A DNA stretch of 64,000 bases, taken from assembly GCF_000208865.1 (NCBI RefSeq), contig NC_018390.1, positions 262,798-326,797 on the forward strand. Reading direction: 5' to 3'. This document shows positions 38,863 through 49,506 of this stretch, one piece after another (positions within the stretch are counted from its first letter, which is position 1; each line of letters begins with the position of its first letter). The DNA comes from Neospora caninum Liverpool. Its lineage: Eukaryota > Apicomplexa > Conoidasida > Eucoccidiorida > Sarcocystidae. The notes below the pieces were generated by a model. That model was not told the DNA's origin. It saw only the letters and a list, made by a program, of their open reading frames with translations, and did no database searches. Position numbers and translations under genes: made by a program.

Positions 38863-41386
38863 CTATATATAGATATAGATATACATATCTATATATATAT
38901 ATATAGATATATACAGATATATGTCTATATATCTATACAGATATATATCTATACACATGTCTATATATATCTATATCTATATATATATATATATATATAT
39001 CTATACATATCTATATATAGATATAGATATATACAGATATATGCAAAGGTGCATGCATAGGTGTACGGTTCGGCGGGGCCGGGCAAGTGTGAGGCTCGAG
39101 AAGCCGCGGACGGGCGCTGCGCGCGTTTGTGCCTTACTCGAGGACAAAGTAAAGTTTTTTTCGGGTTTGAAACGCGTAGTGCATCTGGACAATGAAAGGG
39201 TGGGACACCCACGCGAGGACGTCCCGTTCCGTGCGCGTGTGTTCGACTTGGTTCCGCCGCACGACGGCTTCTTTCCGGAGCATCTTCATCGCGTACACGC
39301 CGCCGTCTTGGTGGAACTGGACGAGCATCACTTTCCCGTAAGATCCTTTCCCAATGACGCGCAACAGCTGGAAATCGTCCGGCGACAGCCGCTTGTTCTT
39401 CGGCAACGCCATCCGCGTGGCCACCGAGGCCATGTTCTGAAGATACACCAGATCATCGTCTTCTCGCGGCTCCCCGTCCTGCTCGTTTCCGGTCCCGCTC
39501 TCCGCGCTGTGACTTTCGTCGTCCTCAAACTTCCGCGCCTGGGGCACGGCCCAGGACACCCCGCCGCGCGCGGGTCGAGCCTCCGAGGCCCCAGTGCCGT
39601 GCGCCTTCTCGCCGCGCAACAGCCCCGCCGGACGCGCGCGGCTGTCTCGCTTGTCGCGCCTTGGCGCGTGCGCCTCCGCCACGCTGGAGCTAGCGGAGCC
39701 GTGAGAAGCCGGCGCCCGCGCCGCAGGATCTGCTGAAGCGCCGCTGCCGGGAGTGGACGGCGTCCCGAGCGCGGCCTTCTCCCCGTCGAAGCTCACCTGC
39801 GAGGCCGCCTGCAGCGCAGTCGGACTGTTCACGGGCTGGCGAGGCTCCAGGTCCGGCCGCAGCCATTCGCGGGTTGCTCCCGCGCCTGCGGATCCACTGC
39901 CAGCAGGCGCATCTCGGCTCCACGGTAAACACGGTTCTGCCTGTCTTCCTTGAGGAGACAAAGGCAGTCGACCAGATTCACTGCGATCTCCACTGCGACC
40001 TCCACTGCGATCTCCACTGCGATCTCCACTGCAATCTCCACTGCGATCTCCACTGCGATCTCCGCTGCGATCTCCACTGCGATCTCCACTGCGATCTCCA
40101 CTGCGATCTCCACTGCAATCTCCACTGCAATCTCCACTGCGATCTCCGCTGCGATCTCCACTGGGAGCGCCGAGGCCCTCTTCTCCGGCGGCTTCTCGCT
40201 TCTCTCTGGGCGAGCTGGGGCGTCCGCGGCCGTCGCGAAAGGCCTCCCGCGACGGCGACTCGAGGCCCCGCCGGCCGTAGGTCGCCTCGAAGGAGACGAA
40301 CGCGTCGGTCGATTCGGGCTGCGCATCCGTCGCGCGCGCAAAGTAGAACGCCGCGCGCTCTGAGTCGCCCACGAACCCACGCGACGCAGCGACTTCCCGC
40401 GGCGTTGCGACGGTGGCCTCGCGCTCGACATTGCCGCCCCGGAACCCGCGCAGCGCGTGGCCGGAGCTGTGGACAGAGGCTGCATGCGAACTTGCAGGGT
40501 GCGGCGCCTCGTGGGGCGCACGCACGGCGTCTGGGTCGCAGCGCTGCTTGCCAGACGGCGGAGGGGAAGACCGCGCAGAGGCCGCGCAGGTGGAGACTGA
40601 GGGGACGTGGAGATCTTTGGCGGCGCGAGGAGAGTCCCCTTGCCCGGGGGGAAAGCACCCGCGCGACTGCGGCGCGAAGCACTGTTCGCTGCCTTGGCTG
40701 TGAATCATCTGCAGAAGGAGCGCCTGCTCGGTCGCGAAATCTGCCGGGGCAATCCACCACAGAAAGAAACAGAAGGAAACAGAGAAGACATCAAACGCTA
40801 CACCCAGAGTGTGCCTCGACAGGAAAGCTGTCCAACTATGCTTCCCCGCACACACACACACACACAGCACACGTGTACACAGCGGTCGAGAGGAGAGAGG
40901 AGTACGGAGACGCGTTTGAACAGTACGCGCTTTCACAGGTGTTAGGCTCTTTTTTGCCATGAGCGTGGGTCGTCCTTTCTGGAACTGGGTTCAGCGGCGA
41001 CCCTGCGCAGGATTCACGACTGGGTCTCGAATTTGTCCGAGAGGCGAAGCGCCGAGCTTTTTCCTCCGCCGGCGTCGTTCCCCCGTTTTTCTCTCGTCTC
41101 CGCTCTCGCGAGGCTCACCGTGTCTCGCGCGGTCGTCGAGTTCGACGGGCGGCATCGCGAACGGAGAGCCTTCTGGGCCATAGCCAGGAGAGGCGTAGGC
41201 GTCGCCGAAGTACTCATGCAGTCGCCTTCCGTAGCCGGACGCCTCGGGGTAGCATCCGCCATGCAGATCGTAGAAAGGCTCCGCGAACTCTTCTGGGTCA
41301 GAATACGTGGTGTCTCCTCTGGGCGTCCCCGCGGCCGGCGCCAAGTGTCCCCGCTGGGCGGAGCCCCGGCCGTGAGAAGCGTGCAT
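36150..41386 (-). CDS. AGC protein kinase (AKT/S6K/SGK-like)
   Basis: Five minus-strand exons, 41386-41119, 40740-39138, 38134-37733, 37508-37388 and 36890-36150, sum to 1,045 codons (1,044 residues). The kinase domain starts near residue 550: glycine loop 'GKGSYGKV' (from 553), 'YAMKML' with Lys575, catalytic 'YRDLKPEN' (Asp669), 'DFG' (687-689) and T-loop '[14 protein letters not shown]', where Ser703 takes the activation-loop place of AKT Thr308. The AGC tail follows ('[20 protein letters not shown]'), then a roughly 170-residue Ala/Gly/Pro-rich insert, and finally the hydrophobic motif 'FEGFTY' (1033-1038) eleven residues from the end, as in S6K and AKT. No PH domain is visible. Residues 1-550 are low-complexity and include a Ser-Gly-Asp-Arg repeat. 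The first ATG is at 41386; further upstream 5' exons cannot be excluded. A weaker donor at 41001 is an alternative to the one at 41118. Confidence 0.88.
38236..39047. repeat. About 0.8-kb TATA/TATC microsatellite array in intron
   Basis: Nearly pure ATATATCTATAC/TATATAGATA sequence with two larger near-duplicate blocks (about 38.47-38.77 kb and 38.70-39.03 kb). It fills most of the 1,003-bp intron (39137-38135) that splits the kinase domain between the end of beta-5 ('KKLYFVLE') and 'YCPGGELF'. Confidence 0.97.
39980..40163 (-). repeat. 12-bp coding repeat, Ser-Gly-Asp-Arg tetrapeptides
   Basis: About fifteen copies of a 12-bp unit (CTGCGATCTCCA on the plus strand) in the second exon of the AGC kinase. 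On the minus strand they encode SGDR with occasional SGDC and SGGR, giving an alternating acidic-basic, probably disordered segment. Confidence 0.95.
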
Positions 41387-44375
41387 GCTTCCGAGTCGAG
41401 AGAGAGACACACGGAGCGCGAGGCGATTCTGCGAAAAAGAGTCTCGGAGGCGGGGGGGGGGGCGGCTCGGGAGCGAAGCGCTGCGGAATCGCGGAAACTA
41501 GGCAAGAGACGCAAGAGAGTCTGACGCGCGAGAGAGTCTGGCGCGTGTGTTTGCCTCCTCGAAACGAAGGACAAAGGCGAGAACGCACGTTCGCGCTGGG
41601 GCGCCGCCAGAGGTGACGCACTCGAGGAGAGAACACTCCGAAACAACGGCGCACGCAGAAGCTGCAGAGAGGAAGACCTCGTCCTCTGTCTCGAGGCGAG
41701 CGGGAGACGAGGACGCCGCGCCTGTGCAGCCTCGGACAAAGACGCGGCGTGGGAGAGAGACTCTCGAGCACACGAGCGTCTCCAGTTCACAGGACACGCG
41801 AGAAGTCGCGTCAAACGTCTCGTCGCTGACGCATGTCAGGGCGGAAGCACACGCAAAACGGCGTTTCCCATCATCCCTCCCTCAATCGCACGGCTCCACG
41901 AGGAATCATCTCAGTCGGGCGATCCCGTCGGCTCTCGCACGTCCTCTAAAAACAACCCTTGCTCTCAAAAAAATCGCCCTCATTCCCTCTCTCTCGCTCT
42001 CGTCGTCGCACCTGCTTCCTCGCCTTCTTCTCTCCTCCTCTTTCTCTCTCTTGCCTTCCCTGTCGTCCTCCCGCCTGTCCTCTGGCCTCTAGGCGCTTTT
42101 TGGCGTTGAAGAGGGGTAGGCTGCGCTTCGCATGAACGAGACAGATTTGCGGACGCGTTTGCGCGCAGAGACACAACTCGCGCTGGAGGGCGTCCGTTCT
42201 CATGTTTTCGCGGGCTCGGCCGTTGTGCGGCGAGCGGCAAACGCTGGAAAATTCCTCCGGAAAGGCTCTTTTGCAGAGGAGCCGAGAGACCGCGGCGCGC
42301 CGACTGCGGGAGAGGCGAAGCGCCGTGGCAGCGAGACGTCTCTTTTCCACGCTTGAGGCGGGCGTTTCGTTGGGAAGGACATCAGAAAAGCGACGAAAAA
42401 CTAGGCTGGCCGAAACATCCCCCCGAGAGCAGAGAGACAATCGAAAGTTCGCGCAGCGAAGCGCGGAATTCTTTTCGGTGCATGCGGAGGCTTTTTGCGC
42501 GATTTCGCCTGCGAGGCCCACGCGTGCACACGGGGGGCGACGGCGGGGCGGGCGGAGCGCTGGGCTCTCGCTTTTTTCTGGAACGCAGTCTTTTAAAAAG
42601 GAAAAGGAAAGGCTCGGCTGCTCTTTCTTCTCCCCTTCAGGCGAACACCCGTCGCCCCAGCGTCTCCTCTCGCCGTCTTGTTCTCCCGCCGGCGCGCCAA
42701 GACCCGCCAAGAAACACGTTTGCCGCTCTCGAGTTCCACATCCGGCGAGAGAAAAGAGAAAGATTGAAAGGAAGAGATGTATAGAGGTAGAGACACAAAG
42801 AGGAAAAGAGAGAAAGAGCAAGGAAAAGGATTGAGCGAGAGGGAGGATCTTCACGAGACCTAAAGAGATATAGGGAGAGAGGGAGAGCGCGCAGGACGCT
42901 GGAAAACGGAAATCGAGGGGAGAGAGCGGCCTTGGCCCAATGACCACAAGAAGCAGTGAGAGGAACACACAGCCAAAGGCGTTTTTTTCGAGTGTTCCGG
43001 TGATCGAAAGCTTTCGACTTCGCACTGACCCGGACGTCCGTGTCGCCCAAAAACGTCGCTGTGCTCAATCTGCCTCCTCGCGTGGAGATGTCTTTATCCG
43101 CGAAGAAAATCCGACGCGAAGGTCCATTCGTTGCGTTGCTGAGATCCATAGAGGAAAAGATGTGGGACAGACGGAGACAGAAAGCGAGGCGAGAGACAGA
43201 GCTCGCGAGAGGGGGGCGTTTCGTCTCGGCAATCTCGTGGAAAACAGAGGAAAAGGAGGCAGAGAAAGGCACAGAAGCGTGTGGATAGCCTCTCCGCTAA
43301 TGTTTCGGCTCCACCAAGGCCGTCGGTCTCTCACAAGATCCGGAGGCGGAAAGAGGGATGTGTTGGGTCTCTCCTTTACTGTAGACGCAGGACAACCACG
43401 AGGAATCAGTTTGCAGTTCCTGCGTGAAAACCAAAGGGTCGGCAAAGAAATCCGCTGTTTGGAGAGGACGGGGCAACGGCGCGCGGGCCGGATTCGCACG
43501 TCTCCGCACACACTTTCTCTTCGCTCCTCACATGTAACGAGCGAGGTGAACGTCGAAAGGCGTGGATCCGGTGAACCACGGACTTCAAATAGTCCACTAG
43601 CGTAGTTATTAGTAGACCAAAGCATTCCGGACGGACCAGCAGCAGGAAGGAGACTCGTCAGTCGTGCATTCACCATCTCCATGGCATGCAAGAAAAACTA
43701 AGTTTCAGAGAGCCGCAAAAAGAGAACGGCAGCGTCAGTGCTACAGTTACACAGAAGAAGAGAACAAGACAGAGACAGGTGCCGACGCAGGTTTGTTGCA
43801 GGCGCACTGGGCCACGCTGGCGTATGTGCATGCGAAGCTGTCAGCACACAGAGATGCAAATCTACAGGAGTCAGGCGCTCCTCTGAACCCTGAGCGGATG
43901 AGGTAGCGGCGTGTCTTGTGCTGCATCAGAGTCTAGACTCGATCGCGAAGCAAGTGAATCAGCGTCGTTCAAGGCAAAACCCCGTCACGAGTTCGGGGAC
44001 ACATGAGCAGCTGACTAGGAGCCTCAGGCCCGTTTAACGCTCTGCCAGGAACACTGTGCATCCCTGCCTGTACAAGTAGCTTGCTCGAAATTCGAATCTG
44101 CGGAAAGCGGCTGGACCTTCACTCTCCGTATCCTCGCGTTTTGCCAGTGCCGCAGCTGGATCGGGAGCACAGAGTCCGAAGCGCCACACGTATACACATA
44201 TGTGCCTACACGTATACGCATATACATGGATAAATACATATATATATATATGCGTACGTCTGTATATGCATATTGTGTATGCATATGCATAAATTTGTGT
44301 ACGTATCGGTAGTATGAGGACTGCGACACAGAGTTTGAACGGGTCTTTGAAAAGGTTGGGAAGGTGTTTCGCGAA
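41387..44375. other. Upstream region of the AGC kinase; no gene seen
   Basis: The interval lies between the start of the kinase and the stop of the next minus-strand gene, so it should hold the kinase promoter and 5' leader and the 3' untranslated region of the SNARE gene. A possible splice acceptor (CTCTTTTTCGCAG, ending at 41429 on the minus strand) suggests a spliced 5' leader. A short TA array lies at 44233-44251. No protein family was recognised. Confidence 0.45.
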
Positions 44376-45791
44376 TCAGAGGTAGGGTCGGGAAGACTTG
44401 ACGAAGTCGAGGAGGAGGACGAGCCATCCGGCGACGAGGAAGAAGAGAAGGACATAGTAGCGGTACGCAGAAGTTCGCTCCATCGCCTTCGTGAGGTGAC
44501 GCTCTGCCCCGTCCACGTTCTCGACTGCGGCGTCCGCGAGCTCGCGGATGTGGGTACAGGCCTCCGACTGCTCGAGAACTTTGGCGCTGAAGACGTCCAT
44601 GCAGTGGACGATTTCTGTCAGCTTCGCCTGGACGTCTTGAATCAAATCTGCGTCTGTCGAGAGCGTCTCCACGAGCTGATGTTCTTCGCGTGCGAGGCGC
44701 TGGGCATCCACCGGCGCAGCTTCGTCCCACTCCGCCTCCGCCGCGAAGGCGCGCGGCGCTCCCGCACTTCCAGGCTCCCCGGCCCACACCAACTCGACCT
44801 CCGACAGGCGTGTCCGGCGGTCTCCCTCTCCACGCTCTCGCGTTTTGTCTCCGACTACAGCGGACGGTCCCGGCTCTGGAGAGCCCCGCGGAGCAGAGAG
44901 CGACGCGCGCTGGCCGTCTCGCCTGTGGACAGCGACCGCGGGCGTCGAGACCTTGTGCATCTTGGGGAGGAGGATCCGCTCGGCCGTCTTCGCCGCCTCA
45001 GCGGCGGCCAGCGACGCTTGCATGTGCAGGGTGGCGGCTCGCGAGGCACTGTTTCTCTGCGCGCCTCTCCCCGCGGAAGACACGCCTGCCTGCCTCGCCG
45101 GATCAGCAGCCTGGAGCGGCGGGGCGTTGCCGAACGCCGAGAAGTATCTGCGACTGTCCATCCGGCCCTGGAGCGCCGCCAGTTCGCGCTGCTTCAACTC
45201 GTTCGCCAGGTCTTTCATCTGGGCGTACAGACACCCGAGGACGGCGTGGCGGTGCGCAGCCGCCTCCGAGGACGGCGCCCAGCTCCCTTTCGAGACGCGC
45301 GCGACGCCCGAGGACAGAGAGCGCCACAGGCCGGGGTCGGCTCGAACGCGCCGTTCCCGCGCCTCTTCCCACTCCGCGCGGCCTCTCGCGAGGCAGGCGA
45401 CGTCCTCCCACCTCTCCAGCGTCTTCTCCAGTTCCTGCAGCTGTGCCTGCTGACGATGGACCTTCTTCAACAGCACAGCGGCGTCGGCGCCAGGAGCCGT
45501 CACGCCCAGAGACTCCGCGGAACTGAGCGCGCCGTGGAGACCGTGTGAGGCGCGGGGAGCGCGGAGTTGTCGCTCGACCGCGCGCTGTTCCGCTGCGCAG
45601 AGCGCCGCCTTCTCGAGAAACACGAAGCTGCATGCAAGCTGCGAGACGCTGGCGGGGTCGCGACTCTCGACCTGAGAGGCGAAAGGAAACGGCGGCGCGG
45701 GGAGAGGCGCGTCGCACAACGCGCGGAGCGACGGAGTCGCCTCCTGCACGGCCTTGCAGCGCGAGCGAAACTCTGGGGTTCTGTCGCACAT
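44376..45791 (-). CDS. Qa-SNARE, syntaxin-18/Ufe1-like
   Basis: One uninterrupted minus-strand exon of 472 codons (471 residues). The ATG at 45791 is chosen because it gives 'MCDRTPEFRSRC', the usual beginning of syntaxin 18, and sits in a good context (CAAAGATGT). The middle is helical with 'LKKVHRQQAQLQELEKTLER'. The C-terminal SNARE motif runs from about residue 385 ('AREEHQLVETLSTDADLIQD') through 'HCMDVFSAKVLEQSEACTHI', where the Gln is the likely zero-layer residue, to 'DGAERHLTKAMERTSAYRYY'. It is followed directly by a single hydrophobic tail anchor 'VLLFFLVAGWLVLLLDFV' and a short luminal end. In yeast and mammals this SNARE sits on the ER and receives retrograde vesicles from the Golgi with the Dsl1/NRZ tether. 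The protein is longer than human syntaxin 18 owing to Ala/Arg-rich loops. Lack of introns is unusual among its neighbours. Confidence 0.85.
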   Translation of the reverse strand: MCDRTPEFRSRCKAVQEATPSLRALCDAPLPAPPFPFASQVESRDPASVSQLACSFVFLEKAALCAAEQRAVERQLRAPRASHGLHGALSSAESLGVTAPGADAAVLLKKVHRQQAQLQELEKTLERWEDVACLARGRAEWEEARERRVRADPGLWRSLSSGVARVSKGSWAPSSEAAAHRHAVLGCLYAQMKDLANELKQRELAALQGRMDSRRYFSAFGNAPPLQAADPARQAGVSSAGRGAQRNSASRAATLHMQASLAAAEAAKTAERILLPKMHKVSTPAVAVHRRDGQRASLSAPRGSPEPGPSAVVGDKTRERGEGDRRTRLSEVELVWAGEPGSAGAPRAFAAEAEWDEAAPVDAQRLAREEHQLVETLSTDADLIQDVQAKLTEIVHCMDVFSAKVLEQSEACTHIRELADAAVENVDGAERHLTKAMERTSAYRYYVLLFFLVAGWLVLLLDFVKSSRPYL

Positions 45792-48063
45792 CTTTGCGTC
45801 GTCGCGTTCTTCGGCGAAGGACCGCGAGAGTACAGAAAAGACGCGCCGCAAGGATCACACAGATGCGCGCGTGGGTGTCCGCAGTGCCGGGAGAGTCGCG
45901 CGACGACGCGCGCACGAGGTGCGATCGGAGGTTTGCCTTTCACGATGCAGACGCGGCCAAAGAGAGGAGAGATGCACGGGAACGTCTCGTCGCATATTCG
46001 AGGGGAGGCAGCGACGAACACACGTTCAAGTTGTGAAAAAGAGAAAACGAGAGAGCGCCACGGAGAGCGAGCGCGGCGGAGAGACAGGGCCCGAGAGACA
46101 TAAGAGACAAGGCTACAGGCAGACAGAGTCATAGAGAGAGAGAGGTCTTACGCCTCGCAGAGGAGTAGAGGATCCCGGAATCTAGTCCAGGGTGTTGTTT
46201 TTTGTCGGTCGGTGACTGTGCGTACACACGCATCGGTGTACACACTTGCTCGCGACCGCCGACGTGGCTGTGGAGATTTCCGCGCGTGCGCGTGCGCCTC
46301 TCGGTCTCGAGATCTGTAGATGTGCACGAGGCAGGCCTGCGCGCATATCTGGGGGCTCTTTTCATGCGAAAGAGGAGCGAAGCTTCGCGGCGCAAAGCCC
46401 CGCGTAAGAGTTGTTGCGAGTTTCCCAGAATTCGCAACTCGCGCTCAGACAAAGGACAGACGACGCGCGTGCATATGCGGCAGGAACCCGGAGTCTCCCC
46501 CCTCCCTGGAGATCTCCACCGGTTTCTTCCCGCGACAAAGCTAGACGCAGAGACAGGCTGACCTAGAACAGATGCAGCGTATCCTGGGCGGCGGCGCTCT
46601 GCCGAGAGCGCGGCAAAAAAAAACAAGACAGAGGAGAGACTGACTGCGTATCTGAGCGACCGTCCCCATCACACCGAGAGGCCCGAGAGAACAATCTGGA
46701 AAGAAAAGAGCGCGTTTTCTGTCAGAATCGCGCGGAAAACGGTCCCGTGAACCGGACGGATTCGCCTAGGGCTGGTTCGAACGCTGAGTTCGGTTTTCGC
46801 GTGCATGCACGCCGAAAACATCTGCAGCCCGCTCGGGAGGCAACCAGAGAAGGGTGAAATTCCCTGTCGTCTCCGTTGGTAAAGCAGAGAAGGAAAGAGA
46901 AGAGCCGCACATTTACCGAGAAAAAAAGAGGGGCAGAAAAGAGAGCACAGAGCGAGAAGGCAAAGAAGAGCGGTGTGTGTCTCGCGCGCATGCGCTCGCG
47001 TTTCTGCACTCTCTCTCAATCCAGCTTTTTGTCTCTCTCTCGTGCCTGGTGTGTGTCTCTGGCATGCGAAACATCGAAGGAAGGTCCAGTCTCACACATA
47101 TCCTGTCTCTGGTGACGAGACGCACAAGAACCCCGGGACAACTCCGCAAAGAGAAAGTCCTGACAAAGGATTGCGTATGTGTATAGAGAGATGTTTGCAT
47201 GTTGTGTGCCGACACACACACGTATATATACAAATATTTGTGTGTGTATATATAAATATTTGTATGTATATATATGTATATATATATATATTTGTGTTCA
47301 TTTATACACGTGTACATGCGTGTAGGCGTGTATGTCGCTAGGCCAGCCGCAGGATTTACAAGAGAACCGATTTCGCGCGCTCTGGGGCTTTTTTTCGTAA
47401 ATGTAGAATCTTCAGCGAGCACACAAGCGCGCGAATCCTTTTTTCTTCGGGTCTCTTTTTCATCTGTTGCTTTCTTGTGGCTAGACGGTGTAAGCCATCA
47501 CTCAATCACGGAAGGTTTTCCTTCATTCTTCGCTTTTTCCACAACTTTTCTTTCTCTCCCCGGAAACGTCAGCCTTCTGTGTCCTCGGCTTTTCTGCCGG
47601 GGCCGCCGCCCTGTCTCCGCTTCCGTCGTCTCCGTCACTGCTTCTCTCTACTGTAGCCTCCACTCGTTTTCTTGCTCTTCTTCTTCCCTTTCTTCCTCTT
47701 CTTCTTCCCTTTCTTCCTCTTCTTCTTCCCTTTCTCCCTCTTCTTCTTCCCTTTCTTCCTCTTCTTCTTCCCTCTCTTCCTCTTCTTCTTCCCTTTCTTC
47801 CTCTTCTTCTTCCCTTTCTTCCTCTTCTTCTTCCCTTTCTTCCTCTTCTTCTTCCCTCTCTTCCTCTTCTTCTTCCCTCTCTTCCTCTTCTCCCTGCTCT
47901 CTCCCTCGTCGCCTCTCGCTTTCTTCTTCTCGCGTCGAGAATAGCGTCGCACGGAAGAAGAGGCTAGAGAAAAAGCGAGAGAGAACAGGCGCCCGGGAGA
48001 GAGACGCGAAGAGAGGGGACAAAACCGCGCGGAGAGAGGGGACGGACAGCGAGCGACGCGAAG
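45792..48063. promoter_or_regulatory. Divergent promoter, syntaxin 18 / APC11
   Basis: Divergent start codons leave 2.27 kb. It contains GC-rich leader-like DNA on the left, a TA/TATG array at 47220-47292, and a long CT-rich 21-bp repeat at 47675-47892 just before APC11. No gene is evident inside. Promoter function is inferred from arrangement only. Confidence 0.4.
47675..47892. repeat. 21-bp polypyrimidine tandem repeat (about 10 copies)
   Basis: About ten head-to-tail copies of a unit built from CTTCTTCTTCCCTTTCTTCC with CCC-to-TCT variants. The strand asymmetry is complete: one strand is all C/T, the other all A/G. It ends about 170 bases before the APC11 start codon. Confidence 0.95.
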
Positions 48064-49506
48064 ATGGAAGAGCAGTCTGCATGTGCCGCCGCGGCGCCGG
48101 AACGGAAACAGTGGTCCGCTTCCGCGAACGACCTGGCACTCCTGCGCGCCTCGTGTGTCGGTCCTTGCTACCGCGTGCGAGTTCGCCACATTCACTTCGT
48201 CGGAGCCTGGAGATGGGCAGGAATCCCCCCCGACGAAAAGTGTGGCATCTGCAGCAACGCCTTCGAAGTGCACTGCAACGCATGCGACAAACCTGGAGAG
48301 GCGTGTCCCCCCGCTTTCGGCGCCTGCGGACACGTCTTTCATCTCCACTGTATCGGTAAGCGACAAAACATACTCACCCCGCCACCGGCGCCAAATCTAC
48401 ACACGGGAACACTGCACATATATAAATATATATAAATAAAGAAATATATATAGATAGATATATAGATATAGATGTAGATAGATATAGATAGATATATAGA
48501 TAGATATATAGATATATAGATATATAGATATAGATGTAGATAGATATAGATAGATAGATATATACAGATATAGATAGAGATATATAGATATATAGATATA
48601 GATATTGATATAGATATAGATGTATACAAACTTGGACAACCACGTGCATGTAAAAACGCACAGAGAGGCAGACGCGTCGACAAGCGAGTGTGCCGGGTGC
48701 GTTTGTCGATGTGGACGCGAGCGATCTCAAGGTGCTGCAGCGAGTCTCGACTTTTTTCGAATTCTCGTTCGGTTCTTGTCGCTCTGCGTCGCTCCTCGCC
48801 GCGTGCGCGCACTGCTGTCTCGATCTCTGGTCGTGTGTAGCGAGCTTCTCCACCGGGCGCTGTCGTGAATAATCGGAGCCTGTTCGCGTCCTCCCGTCGT
48901 CTCTCTGAAGTCATCTGGATGCGTCGAAATTCTAAAGGCAACGCTCCTCGCCTTCCGACTGTTTTGCCGAGAACCCCGCGCGGCGCGCGGCCTTGAGTTG
49001 CGGTCTGTGTCAACTCTTCCCGCGCCTGCCGCCGCGGGAGCTCTGGACGCTCCTCTACGTTCCCTCCTCGCAACGTTGGGTGTTTGTGTGTCTCTGTCTC
49101 TCTAAAGCAATCAAGGATGGCGTGTTGCATGCACATTTGTTAGGATAACACTCCTTTAGTAAGGTGAGACGCTCAGAAAACTTGATTTCGCTCGAAGTGC
49201 GACCGGGTTTGTGCCAAAGGGCGTGTGCGAGTCGCACGCGTAGGCAGGTTCGCCCTTCCTGCGCCTGCCGGCTCTCTCTCTCAGCCTGATCGGCCATGCA
49301 AGCGCATGCACAGTTCGTTTTTCAGCTCCTGTCTCGTCCGCGCCGCAGGCACCTGGCTGAGCCGAGAAGACGCCCTTCGCGAGAACCAAGCGAGTTGTCC
49401 CCTCTGCAGGCGACCTTGGCGCTTCAAAACCGCGAACGAAACTTTCCTCGGAAGCGACACCGACACGCAACAAAGCGGTGGCCACCAGGGTTCGCCCTCT
49501 CCTTAG
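48064..49506 (+). CDS. APC11: APC11, RING-H2 subunit of the anaphase-promoting complex
   Basis: Two exons, 48064-48355 and 49349-49506, join in phase (TATCG|GTAAGC to GCCGCAG|GCACC) to give 150 codons (149 residues). The conserved core begins with 'VGAWRWAGIPPDEKCGIC', matching the Trp-rich lead and first Cys pair of APC11, followed by 'VHCNACDKPGEACPPAFGAC', then 'GHVFHLHCIGTWL' and 'CPLCRRPWRF'. All Cys and His ligands expected for the three-zinc RING-H2 fold of APC11 are present, including the extra Cys cluster that separates APC11 from RBX1. APC11 with the cullin-like APC2 is the ubiquitin-ligase core that drives anaphase and mitotic exit. The protein is longer than the usual 84-100 residues because of about 40 N-terminal residues ahead of the core and a Gly/Ser/Asp C-terminal tail. 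The 993-bp intron holds a microsatellite. Confidence 0.93.
48417..48628. repeat. (ATAG)n/(TA)n compound microsatellite
   Basis: A run of TATAGATA and TAGATATAGATG units near the 5' end of the APC11 intron. Confidence 0.95.

Noticed and set aside
38236..39047. CRISPR-like or transposon terminal repeat in the kinase intron
   Set aside because: It is simple TA/TATC sequence without unique spacers; organism is a eukaryote.
41946..43025. 359-codon minus-strand frame upstream of the AGC kinase
   Set aside because: Composition is leader-like (runs of Leu/Ser/Phe then Arg/Glu) with no domain; more likely kinase 5' leader.
47648..48359. Long frames giving poly-Ser or poly-Glu over the CT repeat
   Set aside because: They are products of the simple repeat in all frames; APC11 starts downstream with its own ATG.
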